In this document: positions 22,301 through 33,810 of the stretch, one piece after another | How the letters are laid out: each line of letters begins with the position of its first letter | Numbering within the stretch: the first letter of the stretch is position 1 | Source of the DNA: Xylogone sp. PMI_703 | Taxonomy: Eukaryota; Ascomycota; Leotiomycetes | Length of the DNA: 64,000 nucleotides | Direction: 5' to 3' | NCBI GenBank assembly: GCA_021399445.1 | Contig: JAJTUQ010000004.1 | Span: 5,208,001 to 5,272,000, forward strand | Program-made: the position numbers and the translations under genes | The notes under the pieces: generated by a model | Seen by the model: the letters and a program-made list of their open reading frames with translations, nothing else | Database searches by the model: none | Told to the model about the DNA's origin: nothing

Positions 22301-22694
22301 ATGAAGGAAAAATTGCGAGGAGAGGTCTGAAATGACGACGGGTGCGGGGTCGTAAAGAGTGAGACTCTTGACACCAGCAAGAGCAATATTCTTTGCGATC
22401 TCGACACCAAGTCCCTTTAAACCGACTATAAGAACATTCGATGCTCCCATACGCTTCATAGCTTCATGTCCCAGCACATAAAGCTGTCGGCTATATAGAC
22501 TCTCGTCGATGTCATTAGTGGTGCTGATCACCGACTCGTCCACCTGCATCTTGGTCTCCATATCTATATCCTTTGTAACCTAATGAGATACATTATTAGT
22601 ACCTTTACGCTTTGTACTACTATGCTAGCAAAAATGACATCGTATGCCGAACGTGGTTCTGCTCTCTTCATAACCAAACACCACTTACAGCCAT
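19373..22694 (-). CDS. UBA1: Ubiquitin-activating enzyme E1
   Basis: Four exons: 22694-22689, 22579-22206, 22148-20162 and 20110-19373; 1,034 aa, normal for E1. The first exon codes only Met-Ala (context GACCATGGCT). Its intron has GTAAGT, a perfect TACTAAT branch point and a TTAG acceptor, and joins in frame to [17 protein letters not shown] start at 22561 (METK...) is the alternative. E1 activates ubiquitin with ATP, forms a thioester and hands it to E2s. Visible features: inactive adenylation half ([32 protein letters not shown]), active adenylation half ([36 protein letters not shown]), catalytic Cys at ~607 in [25 protein letters not shown], second-catalytic-half helices, and a C-terminal ubiquitin-fold domain that binds E2. 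It is usually single-copy and essential. Confidence 0.95.
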
Positions 22695-23633
22695 GGTCTT
22701 TCTTCTAGGCTGGGAAGGTTCAGCGTCAGATAGTTTACGCTTCCCCAGTTCGCCTCGTCCGTTCGTAGGCAGTTGTGACGGAATCTTGTCGTTTCAGCTC
22801 AGATTCCGCTGAATAACGAGGTTGGGTTGACAGCAAGCAGAGAACTTTCGAGCACGAGATGATCGTGCTCAAGCTCTATTGTAGGGTAGTATTGCGATTA
22901 ATGACAACAGAGGGGCCGTGTTTCACTGATGCGACCCTTCTGTGAAGAAATTCAAGACGAAATGAGCAGGAAAGATTGACAAGGTATTTCCTGAGGTTTA
23001 GATGTATCAGAACATCTACCTCAAATGCAAGCGAACTGATGACATAGCGGCAGTGCTTTGGGGCGCGGCGAGATCCATTTGAAATCATCAACCTAAGGCG
23101 AGGTGGCGATAGCAAGGCAGCCAGCCCCACCAACCCCTCCAAGGCTGCAAGAGGTTCCTGCTGACCGATTCATGAGAGCTTCAACATTCCCTTTCTACAC
23201 AGGTTGATCTATTCTATTGGAATACTATGGCCTTCCATCCGTAATTTGCCATTTGTAAGGATCGCAACCTTGCGTCAGGTGGTCATTACAATGCGGGGTG
23301 CTTTCAAAGAGCAAATCGAGCTGATACGAGCTTCCAATCCAACTTTCGCAACACGTATAAACAAAGATATTCATTGTGAGGAAATGCACGACATGATAGC
23401 TAGAGAAGCTCTGATTATCGGGGAATCTTCGAGTTAAAGTACCAGATGGCCTTCAGTCGTATAGTACGGGCGTCTCAGAATAATACGAAGATCCTACAAG
23501 GCAACAAATTTTACGAGCAAAATTGTACACGATCACAACGACTGGAATCATTAAGAAGGGGTTTGACCGAATTGTATTGATCTTTTTAGCCCATGCTACT
23601 ATCCGTGCCGTATATCAGCAATTAAAAGGCAGC
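22695..23633. other. Upstream region of UBA1 and 3' side of FKBP12
   Basis: Both neighbours are on the minus strand, so this ~940-bp region contains the UBA1 promoter and the FKBP12 3' untranslated region. Short frames on either strand (up to ~88 codons) show no family resemblance, and no repeat was noticed. Confidence 0.55.
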
Positions 23634-24421
23634 TTAGTTGACTTTCTTGAGCTCGACATCGCTTGAACACAATTAGTAATCGAAATTTCCCATTTAACGG
23701 TAGATTGGACTTACAAGAGAAGGTCGGCTCTGGGAGGAATGTGACCAGGGAAGCCCCTAACAACATCATTAGCATTTACCTTTTGAGTATACTAGTTATT
23801 GCTTGGCCTAATGAATCGGATTTTGAGAACCAACTCAATACACTTGGTATCATGACGGCTCAAGCAGACAATCGCAACATAATGGGGCTCTTACCTGTCG
23901 CCATAGGCAAAATCGCTATTAAAGACAAGTCAGTCATCATCCATGGCATTATGGGAAGACTTATAATTTACCTGGTAATATCTAGGATAGCTCTCTCGCC
24001 AACCTTCATAGTTGTGACACCCTCATCCCAACCTGTATAACGATGTTATTGATTGTCCCGCTTCAAACACGTCGTATAAATGCGGGGAATATACCTCTGA
24101 TAACCTGTCCAACACCAATGGTTGTAACAAATGGTCCACGGCCTACAGAGGAATCAAATCTGGAGAAGGTGCTTGTCAGAGGGAAGTTCCAGGCTATGAA
24201 GCACAAGGAAGAGCTTACTTGTCACCCTGGTTGTTGGGCTTGGAGGTGTCCTTCAAATAGCCAGTGTACTCAATGGTGACCTTGTCACCCTTGTTGGGGA
24301 TAGGACCGGAGCCCTCCTGAAGAATGGTCTTTTCAACACCCATGATGGCAGCTGTGTTCGAAAAAGGACGAGTTAGAGGAAGTTTTCTCGCAGTAATTCG
24401 GAGATGCGAAAGAAGCGACAT
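23634..24421 (-). CDS. FPR1: FKBP12 peptidyl-prolyl isomerase, possible dual start
   Basis: Six exons: 24421-24219, 24159-24095, 24032-23972, 23915-23895, 23756-23715 and 23661-23634. From the ATG at 24343 the product is 113 aa (MGVEKTILQEGSG...ELKKVN), the canonical FKBP12 length. From the in-frame ATG at 24421 it gains 26 residues (MSLLSHLRITARKLPLTRPF...), Arg-rich without acids, like a mitochondrial presequence. FKBP12 is the receptor of FK506 and rapamycin; with rapamycin it inhibits TOR. Conserved pocket segments are FDSSVGRGPF, VIRGWDEGV, MKVGERA, FAYGDRGFPGHIPP and LLFDVEL. Exon 4 is only 21 bases. All splice phases close. Which start is used, or both, cannot be told from DNA alone. 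Confidence 0.93.
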
Positions 24422-27400
24422 ATCGAAGCTGCAAGGAAGGAGGCAGAGCAGCAGCCTTTATCTCCCCTAGCAAAGTCACCAGTCCTGGGCCAAGCGGATG
24501 GGCGGGGTGCTCCCACTGGGCTCTTGAGCAAGCAGCCAGCAGCGTACAGCTTGAGCAGTAGTGACTTCACGTACAGGGCTTTGGTGGGGCGACGAGCACG
24601 CAAACCTCGCTATGCGTCAGCTTAGGCTCAGGTCGTTGCGGCCCTAGTCCCAATCAAGAGCCAACCTTCGGCAACATGAGAAGCTATCTCAGCCCGTAGT
24701 TCTCCGTCCAACCGTCACAACTGGGGCAACTCAATCGCCGTGCCACCAAGACAACAGAAAGTATGCCGCGTGTGTACGGCAGTACGGTATGCAAGATCTC
24801 AGGCCACACTGCTGGAGGCTTGGAACAAGGCACCGCCAGTTAGCTGCCTCATTAATATACATCCGTGGGGTGAGGACCCTTGGGATGCTCAGCTTGCAGG
24901 ATATCTCACCATATTGGATTGTATAGTATGGTGGATGGCTACCATGGTTTACTCTAAATCCGGTGCTCCAATAATATACTCAGGACCCAGGACTGACCGG
25001 CCCGAGATACAAGCTCTTTGAAGCTGTTGATGTACTGTATTGCTAGCTATCGGACTTGTCATACTGACTGTCGATCCATCCCCTCGGCTTCAGATGAAAA
25101 CCACCTACTGCATCCATACCATCTACGATGGACACGACACGTATGTACCCCCCTCGCTATGTCTCAAAATCTGCAGAGATTGAGCAGGAAAGTTAGTCCT
25201 GAGTTCCGCAGTGGGATCATCATCCTTACCCAGTGCTTCAAGCAAGTAATGTCACCATGGAACACGAATTGCAAACCACCAAACACCCATCCATCATCGA
25301 TGTACCCCACATTTCATCCACGGATCTAATGTAGAGGAGTTAGGATTTGCGAATTACATTTTCCGCGGGTCATCTGGAAGGCTACATCAGATCCTGGCAG
25401 CTGGTCCTCTATTTTTCCAGTTTTCCTACATTTTTTTCTCTTATCAGCTCTAATCGAGGGGTCGCCGGATACCCCGCACTCGACCTCTCCCTACCTGATC
25501 TCCAACATACTTGCTCGGCTTAATCTATAGAAAGCATCTGCATGGTATGTTCTGTGCTAGTTATCATACTGAGCTTATCGTTGGATAACTCTTGTGCTAC
25601 GCCGGAGGAAGCCACGAGTGGTATACGACGTCGCATCTGCTGTGGTCCTCATCTACATAATTAGCAGATGGATACCGGGCGAAGTAGTGATATGTGTAAC
25701 TGGTTGCATAATATTCCATCCTTGTAGTTCCCAGTGTTAATCCGAATTCCGAGCAAATAAGCATTTGAAACGGCCATTTTCAAACCATTCCTTGCTGTTG
25801 GAAGTTACATGTATCCTTACAAATAATATAACCACGCGTCTAATTCACATCAGCTAGACGAACGATAATATCAGCTACAGTATGTCCAGGTCATAGTATA
25901 GCTCCATTATATCCAGCAGGCTATTTTTGACCTACACGTGGTGGAAGAAAAATTTCCAGTGTGGCAATCGAGTACGTGCCAATACATTGCCTTTACCGTT
26001 TCCTGGAACAGGAAATTGGATCTTCCCAATGAATCGGGAGTAGGCCATTGGGATCTTGACAAGATACAACCAATGGCCCACTATCTATATACTACTCGGT
26101 AATCTGGCTACTACTTTGTAGGGAAGCACCAAGTTCAGGCGACACTTGCTGGGGGTGCAATTAGATCTTCTTTTTGAAGGATTCGATACTGTATATGTGT
26201 ATCAACTCATCGCCTCTTTGTCCAGTCAATTGATAATACCGACCCTAGGCGTCAACCACAAGGCTAATGGATAATAAATGGCCAACAGTGGGTTTTATAA
26301 GTTGCAAAGAGCGCAATAAAGCAATATCATATTCATATACACCTCTAGGGATAAAAATAGGCTAAAAACTGCAACGATGAAATCAAAATACATATCCAGT
26401 CTCAAATAATCACATCACACCTTGCTTCACAAAGAGCCTAAAACTTACGCACGAGCAAATCGCCACACGAAAGCATTTCAAAATGTGCCTCCAGTGAGTT
26501 TTATCAACAATGGAGGATTTGTACTTGTATCAGGACTCGATTATGTGGGTGGTACGAATGAGAAAGGCTGTGTTGTGCCGTCACTCGAAACTCTGCTTGG
26601 GTAGAGAGCTTGTATTGTAAGAAAAGGGCTGTGTCGCCTCAGGGCAAAGCCCAAAATGGTACATGAAACAGGTTACACAGAAAGGGCAGGTGAGGGATGA
26701 ACTGATGCAAGATCTGGTTCATGCCGCCTGTGAGGAATATGGGTTATATCGGGTATACGTTATCGACAGAAGCCCATAAGGCATTATAGTAAAGCGAAGC
26801 TCAATGCATCGCCATCAGGTCCTTCAATGCCATCTAGGATATATGCTGTGGAACAGAGGGCTTAGACTGATTCTTTGTTTCCTCAGACCCGTTACTTTGG
26901 ACTCAGGACTGTGTAAGAGACTTGTACGTGTACACGTAATCCCTCGTCCGAGGAATTCTCTTTGTCTGGGACTACAAACACTCGCGGGAAGGGGAGGGAT
27001 GTGGACGATAATAAGGAAAAAAGAAGGCATCAGGTATTATCAGGGAAGGAAGGAAAGGAAGCACCAAGAAAAAGTCTGAAACAGGCCCCGTCATCATGGA
27101 GTGGTCTCGCCATTCTCGCTTTGGTATGTCGTGACGGAATGTCTCCCATCTTTCGAAACACGGCTGGGCATCCGCGAAACGATGAACTGTGATTGATGCA
27201 GTAAAGGCTTGTTTTGAGGAATCGGTTTGGAATTCTTTTCCAGTCCGGCGAAACAGAAGCGCGCGTCGAAACAGCGAAGGATGTGATGGGAGGCTGTACA
27301 AATGCAAATGCGCTGTGCTGGTTACAAGTACTGTACTCCGTACCAGTATCCAACACGGCGCCGCACAAAGATAGGGGGATGTTTGCTGACGGCGGCTCCG

Positions 27401-30218
27401 TCGCTGATAGGAAAGGACTGTTACACTACGGAGTGCGGCGGCACTTGCAGGTGAATACGACGGAGGTAGCTTCTAGGCACCGAGCTCAGCAATAGTACGG
27501 AGGTACTGGATTGTAAAAGTAGCAAGAGAGCGAGAGATTGAGTCTGGGCAGCCAAGGCTTGGTATATCAAATATCTCTGTACGGTGGGAGTCGGCGCCGG
27601 GGCGTTCGTCGCATAAGAACTTCGGACGCATTGGAAAAGGATCATCATTACATGATAGCTAGATTGGCTGGCGCCACATTTTTGCTGAAGTCGGCGTGGA
27701 TGTTTTTCATTGCGCAATTTCCTGGCTTAGGCGGGCTTGCTCTGGCCTTGGGGTTAAGCAAACAACCTTATGGCAGCGGCAAGGGCATCGAGATCAAATG
27801 ACAGGTACCAGTACAAGTACCGTATCATACCGTACAATCCAGTACAGTTCGGTACAGGATTGGCAGCGGGAGATTAGCACCTCACCTTACTATGGTTGTT
27901 TCTGGCGAGCTGGCCAACCATATATGCTGCTTCGCGAGGATAGCAGAATGGCCATGGCAGAATTGTCCATGAGGCTAATGGCATTCAACGTCGCAGTATT
28001 ACTACAGTACACAGTAAGTACCGTGGGATGGCCTCATCTGCCCAGTCGCCCCTTGAAAAAGGGAGAAGAGGTGGAGCATCAGAGAGTCCGGTAGCACGGG
28101 TAAACCCTCTCTCGGCTGTGGTAGTCAGGAACGAACCCCTCTGTGCTCCCGATGATCCTGAAAAAGGGAACAGGGGCGCGGGCCATGGTATTTCTCTTGC
28201 AATTGAAGACGAAGGGATGGAGTGGAAGACGTGTTGATATCTGCTCTCTAGAAGACGTGCAAAGAGTTTTGCTGGCTGCTTGCTACAATTAATAGTGCTG
28301 ATATTGCTCTAGTTTCTGACTAACACGAGTGGAGCCGTAGTTATGAAATCTAGCAGTAATACAGTAAGTAACTTCTTAATGCTTCCCGCTCTATTAATAT
28401 GACACACAGCACTAGAGCACTGTACAGTACAGTAGTCGCGGCATAACTCTAGAAATCAAAGAGGCCGATGGCAGCATTGTGTCTGGCCTGGACGCACCGA
28501 ATTTAGCAGGACGCTGCATCCCTGGTTGGTTGGGCGTGCCTATCGAAATAAATTGGTCAATTAACCTGCGCGAAAGTTCTGCCGCGTCTCAATAGACCAC
28601 CTGCCTCATTGAACTATTGAGCCTCCATGGTCCACCATGGCCGACCAACGACGAATTTGGGATAGAATGTTGTTGAAGTCGTTCTTTGTGCCTCCGTAAA
28701 CGAGCATCGCTTGCGAGCTCGATGGATAGCAAAAAGCTGTCACGTACCATCGATACTGCTCTGTCGGGAGATGACTGAGCAGCAGAGGCGCAAACGAAGG
28801 GTTTTGCTCAATTGTTGCTTGGCTACCACAGGTCACGGTCACTCAGGGCAGTCCATCGTGGCAGCCAGAAGTGGTGGTCCCTGTCTCGTACCTTTTCCTT
28901 GGCGTGTAAGCGATATTAGGGACCGCGGAGGGTCCCTTGCCAAACACTAGTCTGCACAGCAATTGGCTCGGCTAGCTGCACTGAACCCGCAAATAGCTAG
29001 GCGATCCACGGTCTTTGCTGTGGCCCGTCTCGTTGACCCACACGGCAAAGGGGGCATCCAGGCCCGACTTATGGCAGCGGTAGCTCAAACTGCCACGGCT
29101 CAGTTCTATGTTTGTGCCTGCGAACGGCCGTGGGCAGAAAACTTTCTCCTGCTTCTCCCAGGAGCTGACATCGGCTGTGTGCTGTGGCAGGAGCGGAGCT
29201 ACGCCCGGCATGGCTTAGGGCTGCGAGTAAGGTACAAAGTACAGTGCTGTACCTGGACAGACAGCGCGCCCGCCCCCGTATCCTCGTCCCTGTCGGTGGT
29301 GTCTGTGGTGTCTGACCGTTGCCCCATTTGCCTGAGTAGCGTCGCCTCTTGGGAGGGTGAGCCAGGTGAGCCAATATTCCCAAGCCAAAAGAACCCGCCG
29401 CCCTTGGGTTGTTTGTCCCCGTCGCCTCTTGTCTGGTCCTCTCTCGCTCCGAACCCTTCGATCGACCTGCCTTCTCCTCCTGTTCTGTTCCTCTCCTCCC
29501 ACCTCCTCCACCAAACAACTCCGCTTCGTCCCTCTCTCATAGCCACGACTCTCGATCGATCGGCCGGCTTGCTGGCTTAAGGTCCTACGCGCTGTTCAAC
29601 TTTGCGAATCGTGCGGCCTCCGGAGGTCTGTGAATAATGGTCGCTCGTTCATGATTTCGCCCATCACGAAGTTGTGAATCTGTTTCGATCCTTTCTCGAC
29701 GATATTTCGTCACGACACTCCTTTCCGGCGCCTTGTTTGATTACGCATATACTGAATTAATTTAGACAAATGTGAGTTTTGGAAATTGCTTCGCGCGACA
29801 TTGTTTAGGGGGGAAAAGGGCGAGTGTGATTCAGTATGGAATTGTAGTTCGGAGGGTTTTTGATGGTGTCTGGTTTGCAGAGGGTCGTCGCGACAGGCAC
29901 ATCGCAACGTGCGACTGGAACGAATGATCGGCCTTCTGGGAACGGACGACGACCACAATGCGCGCTCAGCAACACGAAAAAAAGATGGTTCACCGTGCTG
30001 ACTTCAATTTTTTCAACAGCTACTCTCGTTTTTGATATTTTGTCAAGTACACTCGTTTCTTTTTAATCTGCCCTGACAGTTGGTCTCTCCCGGATTGATA
30101 CTACGCTGGATGGACTGGCCAAAACTAACTCACGATTAGAATTGAAGCATTACCTATATCATCTTCTTTCGCACCCTCAATTTCCCGAATATACTGCCAG
30201 ACCCAATTTATATCCAGG
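24422..30218. other. 5.8-kb stretch without recognisable genes
   Basis: The longest gene-free stretch in the window, lying between divergently oriented FKBP12 and MSB2. Frames up to ~205 codons exist (for example 28963-29580, which lacks an early ATG) but have the look of chance frames in compositionally biased DNA. GTAC-rich tracts occur near 27325-27350, 27802-27856, 28010-28032, 28420-28432 and 29231-29254. From ~29400 to 29540 the plus strand is a strongly pyrimidine-rich promoter or leader typical of highly regulated fungal genes. A long regulatory region and leader for MSB2 is the simplest reading. A non-coding transcript or degraded mobile DNA is not excluded. Confidence 0.5.
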
Positions 30219-32921
30219 ATGCGTTCGTCTTCTCTTCTCGTTGCCTCCATGGCAGCTCTCTCTTCTCTCGCTCTCGCTGAAGACCAGGTGCCAAGATTCT
30301 ATTTCCCACGCGAGATCAAGCGACCATTCCGCAATGTCACGACCTCGAGCTCGACACTGGTCCATACTGAACCTCGGGAAGCGTCTACCACAAGCTCCTC
30401 CTCGATTTCCGATCTTCTCAACCAGCTTAAATCTGAATTGGGTCTTACCCCTTCAGAATCTAGCACTTCAGACGTGACCACGGTGGTGGTTTCTCACACC
30501 GTTGTCGTCGGTCCACCTGCTGCTTCAGATGTCTCTTCTGGACTCCCGTCTGTGATTGTCCAGCCAACTGCTTCTTCTTCTGATACTGCATCTCAGTTGT
30601 CTTCCTCCACTTCAGCAGCAAAAACTTCATCTACTTCAGCAGCACCAGCTTCCCCTTCGTCGTCCACATCCACTTCAAAGAAGTCGACAACTAGCAGTGG
30701 GATCACGTTTGGCCCTGGTGGAGTCGTCACTTCAACGTCTAAGACTACAACTACGTCTAGTGAGCCATCCTCGTCAAGCAGCAGTAGCAGCATCAACAGT
30801 AGCAGCTCTTCATTTTCTGGTACCGGAAGCGCTCCCGTGACCACTAGTACCAGCACCAGTACTAGAGCTACTACTTCTTCTGCCGCGACCACCACCAGCA
30901 CTAGCGTGGAGTCTTCTACTACTGCGGCTACTACTACCACTACTGCTGCAACTTCTAGCAGCGATAGCATTGCCCCTAGCAGCTCTGCTTCCAGTCGCTC
31001 TTCCAGCAGCTCCAGTGTTGTTAATGTCTCAAGTGGTATCTCATACGATGGCCCTGGGGCATCGACAGCCGGAAGCGCTGCTCCTGGTACATCCACAGAC
31101 ACAGCGTCTGCCACTACTACCACACCAAGCACATCAGACTCCTCGACCGCATCGGCAACAGGCACAACTACAAGCAAGTCTTCCGGGTTACTTGATCCAC
31201 TGTCCTCGATCATCACTGGTATTCTGGGTAATCCCACAACTTCGACGACAAGCTCAAGTCCAGTCTCAAGTCCAGTCTCAGGCACAGTCTCTAGTACACC
31301 CACTGTTGTCGGAACTGACCCCGCTTCTGTTCCTGTTTCCGTGCCTCCTACCTCCACGGATTCTGCTACACCTACAACAACTGGCTCCACAGGTCTCGGT
31401 GGTATTCTATCCAGCATTCTGAGTCTCAGCGCTGAACCAACCTCAACTGTGGGGAATGGTACCTCTACTGAGCCAACGGGTACCGGTAGTTCCTTGCCGA
31501 CCCTTTCTCTGCCCCTCACGGATTCAACTCCAGTTTCTACGCCCTCATCAACTGGTTCGGTACCCGTATCAACTCCACCTTCTACAGTCAGCGGCTCAAG
31601 TTCAGCTGTCACATCTTCTGGATCTGGAATCTCAGGACTCCCAACCGGAACCGGAAGTGTATTCACAACAACCCCAAGTGCAACTGCCCAGGGAAATAGC
31701 ACCTCACCGTTTGGTTCATCGCCAACTCTGTCTATCCCATCAACTGCTACTACCTCAACCTCAAGTGTGCAAACAACGGGTACACTTTCCGGCAATGGGA
31801 CTGTTGTGATCCCCACAAGCACAACGCCAGTTGCAACCATAACTTCCGTTTCAGAATCAGCTGTGACATCACCTTCGTCTTCTGCAGTTGTTACATCCAT
31901 TCCGGCACCCCCCCAGGTCATTACACCAACTGGAACTGATAGCGCTACCTCCCTATACCTTCAGACGTCAATCATTTACCAGCAGTCTTCTAGTGTTGTG
32001 GCCACTGGTGTCGCTCCCACAAGTACTGCCACTGGAATCCCCACTGCATTGCCCAAGGTGATCTCTCCTTCTACAGGAGCACCACCTCCACCAGACAATT
32101 CTCAGTTGATCCAGATCGGGTTGGGATACGAACTCAATTATGATTTCGTTGCTAAAAATTTGATGTCCACTCGTCAAATCTTCAGCTATCTTCCTGCAGG
32201 TATTTCATTCGGTCTAGGCATCACTGCTGATCATGTCGTTATGGACAGCCTTGTCCCTTACGACACACAGGCATCTCTTGGCTACATTACGACTATAGCA
32301 TTGCTTTATATTCCACAAAGCATGGTCAACACACTTGCGCTTGATATCCACATCCCAACCTGTGCACTTTATAACAACCCGGACCCTAGTGTGAACACTT
32401 TGATGCGTTATATCAATTCTGCAATTCCGATTATTCCAGGTTCTACTCTAGGCGCTGGAAGCTCATCAAGTGGAGATGATGGTAATGACGGCTCGTCTGG
32501 CTCCAACGGTGGCAGTGGCAACGGCAACTCCAATACTAATGGCGGTGTTTTCAATACCGGATCCCAAAACCAGCAACAATCCTCGGGATCTACCATGTCA
32601 ACAACAGCAGGTATTGCAGTTGGAACCATTGGTGGTGCTGCAGCTTACGGTGCTGCCATGTTCTTCATTGCTCGTCGTTACAAGAAACGCAAGCAAGCTC
32701 ACCGCCGAGCAAGCTCCATTACAAACCCATCTGAAATGAGGCAATCTGGAAGTCCCGCTCTAATGGGTGGAGCTTACATGGCTGGAGCTAGAACGTCAAC
32801 TCCTGCTACTGGCAGCCATGACAGGAACAGCAGGGGAAGCGGTCGCAGTGCTGGCAATTCCGCACGAACTCAGATGATCTCAGCTCCCATGGCGGCAGAG
32901 AACTCACTCGGCTGGAATTGA
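30219..32921 (+). CDS. MSB2: Msb2-type signalling mucin
   Basis: Single exon, 900 aa. Signal peptide at 1-~20 (MRSSSLLVASMAALSSLALA). Residues ~40-620 are Ser/Thr/Pro-rich mucin sequence, expected to be heavily O-mannosylated. Residues ~627-742 form the conserved membrane-proximal domain of filamentous-fungal Msb2 (LIQIGLGYELNYDFV, LVPYDTQASLGYITTIALLYIP, LALDIHIPTCALYNNPDPSVNTLM). A Gly/Ser/Asn linker follows, then one membrane helix at ~796-818 (AGIAVGTIGGAAAYGAAMFFIA), a basic stop-transfer RRYKKRK, and a short cytoplasmic tail ending MISAPMAAENSLGWN, conserved in Msb2 proteins. Msb2 acts above Cdc42 and the Fus3/Kss1-type MAP kinase in surface sensing, filamentous growth and, in plant pathogens, appressorium formation. 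It is on the same strand as the chitin synthase just downstream. Confidence 0.9.
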   Translation: MRSSSLLVASMAALSSLALAEDQVPRFYFPREIKRPFRNVTTSSSTLVHTEPREASTTSSSSISDLLNQLKSELGLTPSESSTSDVTTVVVSHTVVVGPPAASDVSSGLPSVIVQPTASSSDTASQLSSSTSAAKTSSTSAAPASPSSSTSTSKKSTTSSGITFGPGGVVTSTSKTTTTSSEPSSSSSSSSINSSSSSFSGTGSAPVTTSTSTSTRATTSSAATTTSTSVESSTTAATTTTTAATSSSDSIAPSSSASSRSSSSSSVVNVSSGISYDGPGASTAGSAAPGTSTDTASATTTTPSTSDSSTASATGTTTSKSSGLLDPLSSIITGILGNPTTSTTSSSPVSSPVSGTVSSTPTVVGTDPASVPVSVPPTSTDSATPTTTGSTGLGGILSSILSLSAEPTSTVGNGTSTEPTGTGSSLPTLSLPLTDSTPVSTPSSTGSVPVSTPPSTVSGSSSAVTSSGSGISGLPTGTGSVFTTTPSATAQGNSTSPFGSSPTLSIPSTATTSTSSVQTTGTLSGNGTVVIPTSTTPVATITSVSESAVTSPSSSAVVTSIPAPPQVITPTGTDSATSLYLQTSIIYQQSSSVVATGVAPTSTATGIPTALPKVISPSTGAPPPPDNSQLIQIGLGYELNYDFVAKNLMSTRQIFSYLPAGISFGLGITADHVVMDSLVPYDTQASLGYITTIALLYIPQSMVNTLALDIHIPTCALYNNPDPSVNTLMRYINSAIPIIPGSTLGAGSSSSGDDGNDGSSGSNGGSGNGNSNTNGGVFNTGSQNQQQSSGSTMSTTAGIAVGTIGGAAAYGAAMFFIARRYKKRKQAHRRASSITNPSEMRQSGSPALMGGAYMAGARTSTPATGSHDRNSRGSGRSAGNSARTQMISAPMAAENSLGWN

Positions 32922-33810
32922 GGTCCTAACTTGACCAACGGCATCTCGTCGTGTACTCTAACAACAAATCTACCATGTCGCTGTAAATTAGATGATCATC
33001 TCAATCCTACACCTTAACCCGAGCAACCAGCTCATATTTCTTTTATTATAAGTCTCTGGTCCTGGCGTTGGTGCCATATTCATACCCCCTCCGTGCCGTT
33101 AATGGCCCCTCGCCACTTTTCGGCATTGGCCAGGCCGGAGGATTTTTGCAGTTGAACGCTTTTTGTAGTTTTGAGAATTGAAAAGGGGAAGGAGGAAGAA
33201 GAGCCTTGCGTACATTTATGATCCAATGATAAAGGAAATTTATCTCCTACATGTTAAGACACCTGTGTGGAGACCTGAAAATGTGAGCACGGTCATAATG
33301 TAGTTGTTCGCTCCTAATGTAGAAACATATTTAATGCGGATGCAAGACTGATTTTACAATTTTCTTGGAAATCTGGTGAACTTTGACTTGCGTCTCCACA
33401 CCTGGGGGAAGGTGTCATTACATGACAGTTCAATCTATGAAGTACGGTACGGTACTAGGCCCAAGCGCGCGAGAAGTTGTTCGGTTCGCTCGGACATTAT
33501 CGATAAGCGTAAGGCGTAGGACGTTTTGTCATTGTTGCTGTGCCAACCAGGGCCGGTGTCCCACAACGTACACAACCAGGCTGAAGCCCTCATAGAATAC
33601 AAAGCCATTGGGACCGCAAGCTACTGCTGTTCCACACCACAATCGCTTCAATTGCTCTGTATATTGAACGCCATTATTCTTATTAAATTTCCTTCCCCAA
33701 TTCTGCGGACGGATGGATGCAAACTAATTAATCCCATCACTAAAATTGCATCTCTACTTTATCTTGCTTGGAGATAGCCACACCGCAAGACCTCGCGTGC
33801 CATATTCATT
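32922..33810. other. Spacer between MSB2 and chitin synthase
   Basis: Holds the MSB2 3' region and the chitin synthase promoter. A short GTAC-rich run (GTACGGTACGGTAC) sits near 33441. No gene or repeat family was recognised. Confidence 0.55.

Noticed and set aside
14219..24421. Secondary-metabolite cluster (GST, MFS, unknown genes nearby)
   Set aside because: No backbone enzyme, tailoring oxygenase or pathway regulator is present. The neighbours are conserved housekeeping genes.
28963..29580. 205-codon open frame upstream of MSB2
   Set aside because: It opens on TTG with no early ATG, has unstable composition shifting to Pro/Ser/Leu over the pyrimidine-rich leader, overlaps open frames on the other strand and resembles no family.
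30593..31921. 442-codon minus-strand frame inside MSB2
   Set aside because: It is the antisense shadow of the Ser/Thr repeat codons of the mucin, giving an artificial Val/Glu-rich product.
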